Positions 9,028-17,756 of a stretch of 64,000 nucleotides of DNA are shown in pieces. Every line of letters begins with the position of its first letter. Position 1 is the first letter of the stretch. The translations under genes and the position numbers were made by a program. The notes beneath the pieces are model-generated. The model was not told where the DNA came from. It saw only the letters and a list, made by a program, of their open reading frames with translations, and ran no database searches. The DNA comes from Lachnoclostridium sp. UBA5890 (GTDB lineage Bacteria > Bacillota > Clostridia > Lachnospirales > Lachnospiraceae). The stretch spans positions 11,949 to 75,948 of the forward strand of contig DJEU01000059.1 in the NCBI GenBank assembly GCA_002431395.1. The letters are read 5' to 3'.

Positions 9028-9708
9028 ATGGAAAATATATTGACGACACAGGGAATCAAGCAGGCATTTCCAATCGGCTCCGGCCGCGAGTTTGTCGCAC
9101 TGCATGATATCAATATCCAGATCCCGAAGGGGAAACTTACGATGCTGCGTGGACGTTCCGGATCCGGAAAAACGACGCTGATGAACATTTTGAGTGCGTT
9201 GGATTATCCGAAAGAAGGCACCGTCGTATTTGAGGGGGCGGCACTGGAACAGATGAATGACCACGAGAGAGAGGAATTCCGTAAAAATAATGTGGGATTC
9301 GTATTTCAGTCGGTGGCATTGATCCCGATGATGACGGCGTATGAAAATGTGGAATTTCTACTCCGCCTGGCAAAATATCAGGGAAATAAGCGGGCAAGAG
9401 CGGAAGAATGTCTCCGGCTTGTGGGACTTGGCCAGCGTATGCATCATATGCCGCAGGAACTTTCCGGTGGGGAGCAGCAGCGTGTGGCGATCGCAAGAGC
9501 GATTGCACATAAACCGAAAATTATCTTTGCCGACGAGCCGACGGCCGAACTGGATACGGCGACCGGACTTCAGGTGATGAAGATATTTAAGGAATTGATT
9601 GAAAAAGAAGAAGTGACTATTGTCATGACTACACATGACATGGGATTGTTAGATATTGCAGACTGCATATATCATTTGGAGGATGGTGAGATTGTCGATG
9701 AAAAATAA
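9028..9708 (+). CDS. ABC transporter ATPase 1 (MacB/LolD-like)
   Basis: This 226-residue ATPase has Walker A GRSGSGKTT (42-50), a Q-loop region, signature LSGGEQQR (about 145-152), Walker B IIFADEP and the switch His in TTHD. It is of the short type that drives FtsX-family permeases. It lies 12 bp after the permease. Its end overlaps the second ATPase by 11 bp, so both are probably made in equal amounts and dimerise on the double permease. Confidence 0.93.
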   Translation: MENILTTQGIKQAFPIGSGREFVALHDINIQIPKGKLTMLRGRSGSGKTTLMNILSALDYPKEGTVVFEGAALEQMNDHEREEFRKNNVGFVFQSVALIPMMTAYENVEFLLRLAKYQGNKRARAEECLRLVGLGQRMHHMPQELSGGEQQRVAIARAIAHKPKIIFADEPTAELDTATGLQVMKIFKELIEKEEVTIVMTTHDMGLLDIADCIYHLEDGEIVDEK

Positions 9709-10702
9709 AAAATGGGACACCGTAGTGGAAAAAATCAATGAATTTCGTCACATCAACCGCCAGACCGCCGGAGGAGGAACAGCAAATGAACCGGTGGACA
9801 TTCCGGATGATGTGATGATCGAATGCGATGGATTGGTAAAAATATACAAGACAAAGGACATTGAAGTGCTGGCACTTCAGGGCTTGGACCTGACCGTAAA
9901 GCGCGGAGAACTGATGGCAATCATCGGAAACAGCGGAAGTGGTAAATCCACATTTCTCAATATGATCGGTGGACTTGACCGTCCGTCAGCCGGAAAACTT
10001 TATGTCGATGGAAAAAATCTGTTTCAGATGAGCGAAGAAGAATTGGTCGAGTACAAGCGAAGCACTGTCGGATTTGTGTGGCAGAACAATGCACGCAATC
10101 TGCTTCCGTATCTGACGGCGTGGGAAAATGTCATGACACCAATGCTCTTTATGAAAGACGGAAAGAGCGAGGCGCAGAAGAAAAAGCGCGCGGAAGAACT
10201 TCTTGAGCTGGTTGGCCTGGCAGAACGAAAAGACAATACGTTAAGCCAGCTTTCCGGTGGGGAGCAGCAGCGTGTCGCCATTGCGATCGCCCTTGCGAAT
10301 GAGCCGAAACTTCTGCTTGCGGATGAGCCGACAGGAGCGGTAGACCGAAAGACGGCAGATGACATCCTGGATATGTTCCGCAAGTTAAATGAACAGCTTG
10401 GTATTACGATCGTGATCGTAACACACGATAATGAGCTGGCGGCGAAAGTAAACCGCGTCATTTCGATTCGCGATGGAAAGACCAGCAGCGAGCGTATCAT
10501 GAAGAACGAGTATAAAAACAGACTGGAAGATATTTCCATTGAATGGCAGCAGGAAGAGGCACAGGAGGAGTTTGTTGTGCTGGATCGTGCCGGAAGAATA
10601 CAGATTCCGTCGGAATTGCTCAAAGAAATGGGAATGAACGGAAATAAAGTAAAATTGGAATTTGTGGATGGCAAAATTGTTATTGAAAAACCCGAAGAAT
10701 AA
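9698..10702 (+). CDS. ABC transporter ATPase 2 with AbrB-like C-terminal domain
   Basis: The 334-residue protein has about 40 extra N-terminal residues, then a complete ATPase: Walker A GNSGSGKST (77-85), LSGGEQQR, LLLADEP and VTHD. After the ATPase, residues about 293-334 match the swapped-hairpin AbrB/MazE pattern (LDRAGRIQIPSELLKEMG, then a G-K-I-V-I-E-K strand). Such domains normally bind DNA as dimers; here it may instead dimerise the ATPase or sense a state. The start at 9698 is chosen because of GGTGAG 8 nt upstream; in-frame starts further up lie deep in the previous gene. Last gene of the efflux operon. Confidence 0.88.
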   Translation: MKNKKWDTVVEKINEFRHINRQTAGGGTANEPVDIPDDVMIECDGLVKIYKTKDIEVLALQGLDLTVKRGELMAIIGNSGSGKSTFLNMIGGLDRPSAGKLYVDGKNLFQMSEEELVEYKRSTVGFVWQNNARNLLPYLTAWENVMTPMLFMKDGKSEAQKKKRAEELLELVGLAERKDNTLSQLSGGEQQRVAIAIALANEPKLLLADEPTGAVDRKTADDILDMFRKLNEQLGITIVIVTHDNELAAKVNRVISIRDGKTSSERIMKNEYKNRLEDISIEWQQEEAQEEFVVLDRAGRIQIPSELLKEMGMNGNKVKLEFVDGKIVIEKPEE

Positions 10703-10762
10703 TGCTACACTAGTACTGTTAAAAGAAGAACAGGAAAATGAAGTGAATGGAGACGGTTTTTT

Positions 10763-11626
10763 ATGAGTGGAAGACGAGAATATAGGAAGAGACAATGGAA
10801 ACGGCGGCAGTCGCAGTCAGAAAAATTGACCATGTTATTGAAAGGATCAATTGCGGTGGCAGTCGTACTGGTTTTAGTATTAACCGGAGTAAAGATAGTA
10901 TCCACTGTGCAAAACCACAAACAACAAAAACAGGCAGAAGAAGCACTTTTGCAGAAGCAGAAAGCGGCGGCAGAATCGCCGGTGGTGGAAGAACCGACAC
11001 CTGAACCGACCCCGGTGCCAAAGGAAAAAGCTGTGGCATTGACGTTTGATGACGGACCATCGCGTGATAACGACGGAACGATTCTTGAGACACTGCAGGC
11101 GAATGGAGCACATGCTACCTTTTTTGTGCTTGGAAACCGTGCACGGGTCGATGGCGACATCATGCAGATGATCCTTGGCGCCGGCTGCGAGATTGCCAGC
11201 CATTCGTGGGATCACCCACAGCTGAGCAAGATAAAATGGAAAAAGGCGAAAAGCCAGATTGACCGAACCGACCGGATCGTGTCAAAACTGTTAAACGGAT
11301 ATCAGATTTCGCTGCTGCGTCCGCCGTATGGTTCGATCAGCAAAACCATGCGGAAAAAGGTGAAAAAGCCGATGATATTGTGGAGTCTTGACACCGAAGA
11401 CTGGAAGAGCCGCAATGCGAAAAAAGTCTTTAACCGGGTAAAAAAAGAGGTTAAAGATGGAGATATCATTTTGATGCATGACATTCATCCGGAGACGGCA
11501 GAAGCAGTCAAAAAGATTGTTCCGTGGCTTTCGGAGCAGGGATATGACATGCTGACAGTTTCCGAACTGATGGTTCGGAAAGGCAAAACTATGGAAGCCG
11601 GAAAAGCTTACCTGGATGCAAATTAA
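10763..11626 (+). CDS. Membrane-anchored polysaccharide deacetylase (NodB/CE4)
   Basis: The 287-residue protein has a very basic N-terminus, one membrane segment (about 29-48), a Gln/Ala-rich coiled stretch and a Pro/Glu linker, then a NodB domain from about residue 90. All five CE4 motifs are present: TFDDGPS, HSWDH, RPPYG, DTEDW and LMHDIHP, so metal binding and catalysis should be intact. It would remove acetyl groups from peptidoglycan GlcNAc/MurNAc (PgdA-like) or from acetylated xylan. The adjacent xylan genes make the second option possible, but the anchored layout is more typical of peptidoglycan deacetylases. ATG 10763 follows GGAGA. Confidence 0.88.
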   Translation: MSGRREYRKRQWKRRQSQSEKLTMLLKGSIAVAVVLVLVLTGVKIVSTVQNHKQQKQAEEALLQKQKAAAESPVVEEPTPEPTPVPKEKAVALTFDDGPSRDNDGTILETLQANGAHATFFVLGNRARVDGDIMQMILGAGCEIASHSWDHPQLSKIKWKKAKSQIDRTDRIVSKLLNGYQISLLRPPYGSISKTMRKKVKKPMILWSLDTEDWKSRNAKKVFNRVKKEVKDGDIILMHDIHPETAEAVKKIVPWLSEQGYDMLTVSELMVRKGKTMEAGKAYLDAN

Positions 11627-11640
11627 TATTGGTAAAATAC

Positions 11641-11672
11641 GTGGAGTTCTCTGAATTTTTCGGGAACTCCGC
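11641..11672 (+). promoter_or_regulatory. Hairpin in the leader before uxaC
   Basis: An 11-bp stem (11641-11651 with 11662-11672) with a U-rich 10-nt loop follows the deacetylase. There is no T run after it, so it is a poor intrinsic terminator. It may be an mRNA stabiliser or an operator for the uronate genes. Confidence 0.45.
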
Positions 11673-11729
11673 TTGTGGTGAAACAAAAAATAAAAAATAG
11701 ATACAAACAACGAAGTGAGGTAAGAAAAA

Positions 11730-13136
11730 ATGAAACAATTTATGGATGAAGATTTTATTCTTTCAACAGACACAGCGAAAAAACTTTTTCACGACTATGC
11801 AGAAAAAACACCGATTTTGGACTATCATTGCCATTTGGAGCCAAAAGAGATTGCAGAAGACCGGAAATTTAAAAACATAACAGAATTGTGGCTCGGAGGC
11901 GATCACTATAAATGGCGCATTATGCGTTCGAATGGAGTCCCGGAAAAATACATTACCGGGGATGCCAGCGATGAAGAAAAATTCCATGCCTTTGCGAAGG
12001 CACTGCCAAAAGCAATCGGAAATCCGATGTATCATTGGTGCCATCTGGAATTGCAGAGATATTTTGATATTCATGAGACACTCAGTGAGAAGAACTGGAA
12101 AGAGATTTACGATGCCTGTAATGAAAAACTGCAGTCACCGGAAATGTCAGCAAAAAATCTGATCCGTATGTCCAATGTTACATTGGTTTGTACGACCGAT
12201 GATCCGGTGGATGACCTTCATTATCATCAGCAGATCAAAGCGGACAAAGATTTTGAGGTGCAGGTTCTGCCGGCATGGCGTCCTGATATCATCATGAGCC
12301 CGGAAAAAGAGGGATTTCTTGCTTATGTACAGAAACTGGCAGAAGTAAGTGATATTGACATCACCGGCTTTGTTTCGCTGAAAGAAGCTCTTGTGAAACG
12401 ACTGGATTATTTTGTGGAAAATGGCTGTCTGGTGACCGACCACGGTTTGGATTATCCGCAGTATCGCCCGACGACAGAGGAAGAAATGGATATCCTCGTA
12501 CGCCGCGCATTGTCCGGAGAAACCTTGGAATTTGAAGAAATGCTTCAGTACAAAACGATGCTGATGCTCTTCTTAGGCCGTGAATATGCAAAGAGAAATC
12601 TGGCAATGCAGCTTCACTATGGTGCAAAGCGAGAAAATAACGAATTGGTATTCCGGAGTGCCGGAGCCAATGCCGGTATCGACTGTATCAATGAAAAAGG
12701 ATTTAGTGCAGAAGTGGCAGATCTTTTGAATGCCCTTGCAAAAACCGGCGAGCTGCCAAAGACGATTTTGTATTCTTTGAATCCGGTAGACAATGCCGTA
12801 ATCGGTACGATGATTGGCTGCTTCCAGAACGAAGATGCGGTAGGAAAGATTCAGCAGGGCTCTGCATGGTGGTTCAACGATCACAAATATGGCATGACCC
12901 AGCAGATCACATCTCTTGCAAGCCTTGGACTTTTGGGCAACTTTATCGGAATGCTGACCGATTCGAGAAGTTTTGTATCCTACCCTCGTCATGAGTATTT
13001 CCGCCGAATCCTGTGCGATTTCATCGGAAAACTGGTAGAAAACGGAGAATATCCACAGGACTACGAAGTTCTTGGCGAAATGGTGAAAAATATTTCTTAT
13101 TACAATGCAGTGAATTATTTTGGATTCGACTTATAA
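11730..13136 (+). CDS. uxaC: Uronate isomerase
   Basis: The 468-residue protein belongs to the amidohydrolase-fold UxaC family, with the metal-binding DYHCHLEP near residue 30, GGDHYKWR, and the C-terminal SYPRHEYFRRI segment. It converts D-glucuronate to D-fructuronate and D-galacturonate to D-tagaturonate, the first step of hexuronate use. Length is normal for the family. It sits 27 bp before the GH115 glucuronidase, so the enzyme that releases glucuronate and the one that isomerises it are in one unit. GTGAGG precedes ATG 11730. The later enzymes (UxuA/UxuB, KdgK) are not in the window; a KDPG aldolase is at 36443. Confidence 0.95.
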   Translation: MKQFMDEDFILSTDTAKKLFHDYAEKTPILDYHCHLEPKEIAEDRKFKNITELWLGGDHYKWRIMRSNGVPEKYITGDASDEEKFHAFAKALPKAIGNPMYHWCHLELQRYFDIHETLSEKNWKEIYDACNEKLQSPEMSAKNLIRMSNVTLVCTTDDPVDDLHYHQQIKADKDFEVQVLPAWRPDIIMSPEKEGFLAYVQKLAEVSDIDITGFVSLKEALVKRLDYFVENGCLVTDHGLDYPQYRPTTEEEMDILVRRALSGETLEFEEMLQYKTMLMLFLGREYAKRNLAMQLHYGAKRENNELVFRSAGANAGIDCINEKGFSAEVADLLNALAKTGELPKTILYSLNPVDNAVIGTMIGCFQNEDAVGKIQQGSAWWFNDHKYGMTQQITSLASLGLLGNFIGMLTDSRSFVSYPRHEYFRRILCDFIGKLVENGEYPQDYEVLGEMVKNISYYNAVNYFGFDL

Positions 13137-13163
13137 AAAATATACAATCGGAAGGAGATCATA

Positions 13164-15998
13164 ATGACATTTACGTTAGTAAAAGAAAACGCAGCACAAA
13201 TTTGTATTGACAGCCATGCAGCAGATTATAAGGGACTGAAGCATGTGGCAAAAATTCTTGCCGGAGATATTTTGACGGTAACAGACAAAGAGCCGGAGAT
13301 CGTAGAGCAGATTCAGAATGTTCCGCAGATCGTCGTAGCAACAAAAGGAACTTCGGATATTCTTGCAAAGTGGGAAGAAGAAAAGAAACTGGATCTTTCT
13401 GTTTTGGAAGGAAAACGAGAAGTCTTTACGGTACAGCTGATCGAAGAAGATGGTGCTGAGAAACTGGTGATCGCTGGTACAGAGACAATTGCTACCTTGT
13501 ATGGCCTGTACTATATTTCTGAAAATATCGGAGTATCCCCATGGGTGTACTGGGCAGACGTGGTTCCTGCCAAAAAAGAGGAGATCGTATTTGATGAGAG
13601 CATTTGTACGGTATCCAAAGAGCCGTCTGTTCGTTACCGTGGGTTTTTCATGAACGACGAATGGCCGTCGTTGGGAAATTTTGTCATGAATACATTTGGA
13701 GACTTCAATGAATTCTTTTACGAAAAAGTATTTGATCTTCTGCTGCGCCTGAAAGGAAACTATTTCTGGCCGGCGATGTGGTCAGCTTCCCTTCCGTTAG
13801 ACGGTTCGGAAGATCCGCTTGCAATCCTTAAACTGGGAACGGAACTTGGTATCACGATCGGTCAGTCCCATCATGAGCCATTGACCCGTGCCAGCGAAGA
13901 GTGGGATAAAGTCAAAACGGACACGAACAATGTCGGATATGGAAAAGACTGGAATTATTATACAAATAAAGAAGGTCTTTATCGTTACTGGGAAGATGGT
14001 ATGAAACGCGATAAAGACTTCAAGCATATGATTACGATCGGTATGCGCGGTGAGCGTGACACCATGATGCTCGGAGAAAATTCAACGATTCAGGAAAATG
14101 TCGAACTTCTCCGTGAGATCATTACCGATCAGAATAAGATCATCAAAGAGACCGGATGCGAGAACATGCCGAAAATGCTTGCTTTGTACAAAGAAGTGGA
14201 AGGCTTTTATTATGGTGGAAACGGCGTCAAGGGACTTCGTTCCTGGGATGGATTGGACGATACGATCCTTTTGCTATCCGACGATAACTTCGGAAATGTG
14301 AGAACCCTTCCGACCAAGGATCTGAAAGACCGCAAACCGGGCTGGGGATTGTACTATCACTTTGATTATCATGGTTCTCCGATTTCTTACGAGTGGGTCA
14401 ATTCCACACCGCTTCCGAAAGTGTGGGAGCAGGTTACAATGGCCTATGAATACGGCATCCGCGACCTCTGGATCGTAAATGTCGGAGATATTCGTCCGGA
14501 TGAGCTGCCATTGTCCTACTTTATGGCACTTGCCTATGATTTCGAGAGTATGGGAACCGGCCATGCCAATGAAACGGACCGCTTCCTGGCATCCTGGGTA
14601 GAGCAGCAGTTTGGAGCACATATCAAAGACGACGCGACAAAAAAAGAAATTGCGGATGTATTGCGTGAGTACACACGGATCCACGGCATGAGACGACCGG
14701 AGGCGATGAATCCGGAAGTATATCATAAATCCCATTTTAATGAAACGAAACGCATGATCGAGCGCTGTACAAAATTGATGCAGCAGACCGAAAATCTGCA
14801 GATCAAGATTCCGGAGGCATCCAAGGATGCATTTTACGGATTGGTATATTATCCGGCTGTTGCCGGAATGAATCTGCAGCTGATGAGTCTTCATGCAGCA
14901 TTGGCAAACTGGTATGCAGAATATGAACTTTCTGCGGCAAATACGTACGATGCCCTTGTAAAAGAAGAGATTGAACGCGATCAGAAATTGACGGAGTATT
15001 ACAATAAAGAGATGGCTGGCGGCAAATGGGACGGCATGATGCTCTCACCACATGCATGTTTCGTTACATGGAATGACGAGGGATGGCATTATCCGGAGAC
15101 CAAGACCATCTGTATCAATACGATGAGCCGTATGATGGTTCATGCAGAAAATGACGAAAGTTTTGTCTCAGAAGGAATGGTCAATCTGCCTGAGTTTACA
15201 GAAATCGGAAAAGAAACGTATGAGATCGAACTGGCAAATGCCGGTGCTGTTGCTTATGATTTTAAAGTGCAGGCGGAACAGGGAATCTGCGTAAGCCAGC
15301 CGGAAGGAACGGTGGCAAATGACATCGTGACACTGCAGGTAACGATTGCCAAAAAGGAGAGCGAATCGTTTGAGCGTACCCTTACGATCAAAGCAGGAAA
15401 CCAGAAAGTCGATGTGAAAGTGCGTTTTAAGGCAGCCGTCAATGTTCCGGAAGGAACTTTTATCGAGCGCGACGGTATCGTATCGATCGAAGCAGCTCAT
15501 TTTGCTGAAAAAGAAGTTTTTGAAGGATATGAGTTTAAAGAATTGGAAGAATACGGAAAAACATTATCTTCCATGAAAATATATCCATGTGACCGCAATT
15601 TTGATGAAATCGGAAAAGCACCTTGCCTGACGTACCGCGTGTATGTTGAGGAAGCGGGTGTTTACATGCTTAAGACAATCACGGCACCGACGAACAACCT
15701 GGAAGACGGACGCACGATGCGTTATGCAGCGCAGGTTGGTGATGGCGAGATCAAAGTCGGTGACACGATTCCAAAAGAAAACTACAATATCGGTGGCGGT
15801 CCATGGGAAAAGAAATCCTGGTCCATGGGTGTGCTCAATAACTGTCATTATGGAATTACCGGACACGATCTGGAAGCCGGATACAATGAGATACATATTT
15901 ATGGTGTCGAGGCAGGTTTAGTATTACAAAAACTGGTATTGTACCGAGGCGGATTGGAAGAGTCTTATCTGGGACCACAGGAAAGTCCGCAGGCATAA
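13164..15998 (+). CDS. GH115 xylan alpha-1,2-(4-O-methyl)glucuronidase, intracellular
   Basis: The 944-residue protein matches GH115 throughout: RYRGFFMNDEWPSLG near 157, LLLRLKGNYFWPAMW, GQSHHEPLTRA and later RGERDTMMLG. A C-terminal beta domain (about 760-940) with EAAHF and EIHIYG motifs follows, as in known GH115 enzymes. The family removes (methyl)glucuronic acid from xylan or xylo-oligosaccharides, acting on internal as well as terminal residues. There is no signal peptide, so the substrate must be imported oligosaccharides. GGAAGGAG lies before ATG 13164. Product glucuronate fits the upstream uronate isomerase. Confidence 0.93.
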   Translation: MTFTLVKENAAQICIDSHAADYKGLKHVAKILAGDILTVTDKEPEIVEQIQNVPQIVVATKGTSDILAKWEEEKKLDLSVLEGKREVFTVQLIEEDGAEKLVIAGTETIATLYGLYYISENIGVSPWVYWADVVPAKKEEIVFDESICTVSKEPSVRYRGFFMNDEWPSLGNFVMNTFGDFNEFFYEKVFDLLLRLKGNYFWPAMWSASLPLDGSEDPLAILKLGTELGITIGQSHHEPLTRASEEWDKVKTDTNNVGYGKDWNYYTNKEGLYRYWEDGMKRDKDFKHMITIGMRGERDTMMLGENSTIQENVELLREIITDQNKIIKETGCENMPKMLALYKEVEGFYYGGNGVKGLRSWDGLDDTILLLSDDNFGNVRTLPTKDLKDRKPGWGLYYHFDYHGSPISYEWVNSTPLPKVWEQVTMAYEYGIRDLWIVNVGDIRPDELPLSYFMALAYDFESMGTGHANETDRFLASWVEQQFGAHIKDDATKKEIADVLREYTRIHGMRRPEAMNPEVYHKSHFNETKRMIERCTKLMQQTENLQIKIPEASKDAFYGLVYYPAVAGMNLQLMSLHAALANWYAEYELSAANTYDALVKEEIERDQKLTEYYNKEMAGGKWDGMMLSPHACFVTWNDEGWHYPETKTICINTMSRMMVHAENDESFVSEGMVNLPEFTEIGKETYEIELANAGAVAYDFKVQAEQGICVSQPEGTVANDIVTLQVTIAKKESESFERTLTIKAGNQKVDVKVRFKAAVNVPEGTFIERDGIVSIEAAHFAEKEVFEGYEFKELEEYGKTLSSMKIYPCDRNFDEIGKAPCLTYRVYVEEAGVYMLKTITAPTNNLEDGRTMRYAAQVGDGEIKVGDTIPKENYNIGGGPWEKKSWSMGVLNNCHYGITGHDLEAGYNEIHIYGVEAGLVLQKLVLYRGGLEESYLGPQESPQA

Positions 15999-16015
15999 AA
16001 CGAAAGGAGAAGAAG

Positions 16016-17740
16016 ATGAGACAAAGAGTAGCAAAATGTACGGCTATGGTGCTTGCTGCCACGGTCGTGTGCAGTGGAGTACTGCCGGCCGATATGCAGG
16101 CGGCAAAAAAACCGAGGCTTGCCACAAAGCAATGTCAGGTGACAGTCGGAAAGACAACAAAGTTAAGCACAAAAAATGTGGCAAAAAATACAAAAGTTAC
16201 GTTCCGCTACAACAAAAAGGTGAAAAAAATCGTAACTTTGAAATGGAATAAAAAGAAAAAACAAATTTTTGTCCGGGGAAAACGTGCCGGAAAAGCGACC
16301 GTTCAGGTGCGCTTTAAAAAGGGCAGCCGGACATGGAAATACAACTGTAAAATACAGGTGATTAAGAAAAAGACTGTAGTGACACCGAGTGAAGCAACGA
16401 AAAAGCCTTCGCAGGCGCCAACAAGCACAGCGATTACGACAACACCTGCGGCTTCCTCGTCCGCTTCGATACAGCCGACGGGAACTCCTGCACCGACACC
16501 GGTCCCTACGCCGGTTCCGGTCTGCAGTCCATTGGCGGACTATGAAGCAGAATACGAAGATGATAATATGCCGGTAAAAGACATTTATCAGGATTATTTT
16601 ATGGTCGGTGCGGCGTTGAACGGTACAAGCCTTTCGACGATGGCATTGAACCACAAAGGAATGGCAGGAATTTTAAAGAAACATTTTAATTCCACCGTTC
16701 TTTCCAATCTGATGAAACCGGAGCATCTTCTGGATGAGCAGGCGACAAAAAACAGCGCCGACGGAATGCCGGTCTGTAAATTTGATACGTGCGACTCCGC
16801 GTTGAAGTTCTGTCAGGAAAATGGAATCAAAATGCGTGGACATACGCTGCTTTGGCACAATCAGACACCCGAATGGTTTTTCCATGTGGATTATGATGTG
16901 AACAAAGATCTGGTGGATGCGGCGACGATGGAAGCGCGTATGGAGAGTTATATCCGTCAGGTCATCACGCACTGTCAGGCAGGATTTCCGGGTGTCATCT
17001 ACACGTGGGATGTTGTCAACGAATGCATCTGCACAGATGATAACAGTTACGTGGTGACAAGCGGCGGCTGGAAACTGCGCTCTCAGACAAAGAGCGATAA
17101 TGACTTTGCACACGATGGTTACGTACCAAATTACTGGTATGCGACGATGGGCGAAAGTTATGTGGAAAAAGCTTTTATGTATGCGAGAAAATACGCAGAT
17201 CCGGGCGTGACACTTGTTTACAATGACTATAATGTATTCCAGACGGACAAAATGGAAAATATTTACAAGATGGTTGAAGAACTGAAAAGCAAAGGATTGA
17301 TCGACGGCATCGGATTGCAGCCGACGGTCGGAATGCGCTCTCCGGAGCTAAATTCGGATCATGCGGGAAGTTTTAAAACCTGTCTTGAAACGTATGCAAA
17401 ACTGGGTCTTGAACTGCAGGTAACGGAGCTTTCCTTTAAATTGACGATAAAACCGGAATTTATTGATGAAGAGGCATTGCAGGAGCAGGCAGACCGATAT
17501 GAGGAATTTATGCAGCTTTTGGTAGACGAAGATTCGGACAATGGCGGTCCTTGTAATATCACAAGCGTAACTGTATTTGGTATCTGCGACGATTATCCAT
17601 TGTATACTGACAATCATCAGAATTTGTATCTGTGGGATAAAAACTGCGTGCCAAAACCTTGTTTTTATTCGTATATTAAGCCGGGCTTAGATCTGCTGGC
17701 TTTGAAAGAAGAGCAGGCAGACGACGGTGGACAGAAATAG
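16016..17740 (+). CDS. Secreted GH10 endo-xylanase with N-terminal Ig-like domain
   Basis: The 574-residue protein has a signal peptide (about 1-29), a basic beta-rich domain resembling a BIG-type module (about 30-122) and a Thr/Pro/Ala linker (about 123-175). A GH10 barrel fills the rest. Acid/base Glu336 (WDVVNEC) and nucleophile Glu471 (VTELSF) are present, as is GHTLLWHNQTP. Xylan main chain is the expected substrate. AAGGAGAAG precedes ATG 16016, 17 bp after GH115. The basic N-terminal module may hold the enzyme to the wall or to acidic glucuronoxylan. It is closely similar to the next gene over the catalytic domain. Confidence 0.94.
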   Translation: MRQRVAKCTAMVLAATVVCSGVLPADMQAAKKPRLATKQCQVTVGKTTKLSTKNVAKNTKVTFRYNKKVKKIVTLKWNKKKKQIFVRGKRAGKATVQVRFKKGSRTWKYNCKIQVIKKKTVVTPSEATKKPSQAPTSTAITTTPAASSSASIQPTGTPAPTPVPTPVPVCSPLADYEAEYEDDNMPVKDIYQDYFMVGAALNGTSLSTMALNHKGMAGILKKHFNSTVLSNLMKPEHLLDEQATKNSADGMPVCKFDTCDSALKFCQENGIKMRGHTLLWHNQTPEWFFHVDYDVNKDLVDAATMEARMESYIRQVITHCQAGFPGVIYTWDVVNECICTDDNSYVVTSGGWKLRSQTKSDNDFAHDGYVPNYWYATMGESYVEKAFMYARKYADPGVTLVYNDYNVFQTDKMENIYKMVEELKSKGLIDGIGLQPTVGMRSPELNSDHAGSFKTCLETYAKLGLELQVTELSFKLTIKPEFIDEEALQEQADRYEEFMQLLVDEDSDNGGPCNITSVTVFGICDDYPLYTDNHQNLYLWDKNCVPKPCFYSYIKPGLDLLALKEEQADDGGQK

Positions 17741-17756
17741 AAAGGCAGAAGAAGCG

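Noticed and set aside
10570..10702. Separate antitoxin gene of MazE type at the end of the efflux operon
   Set aside because: The AbrB-like part is in frame with the ATPase, with no stop, start or ribosome site before it, and no toxin gene follows.
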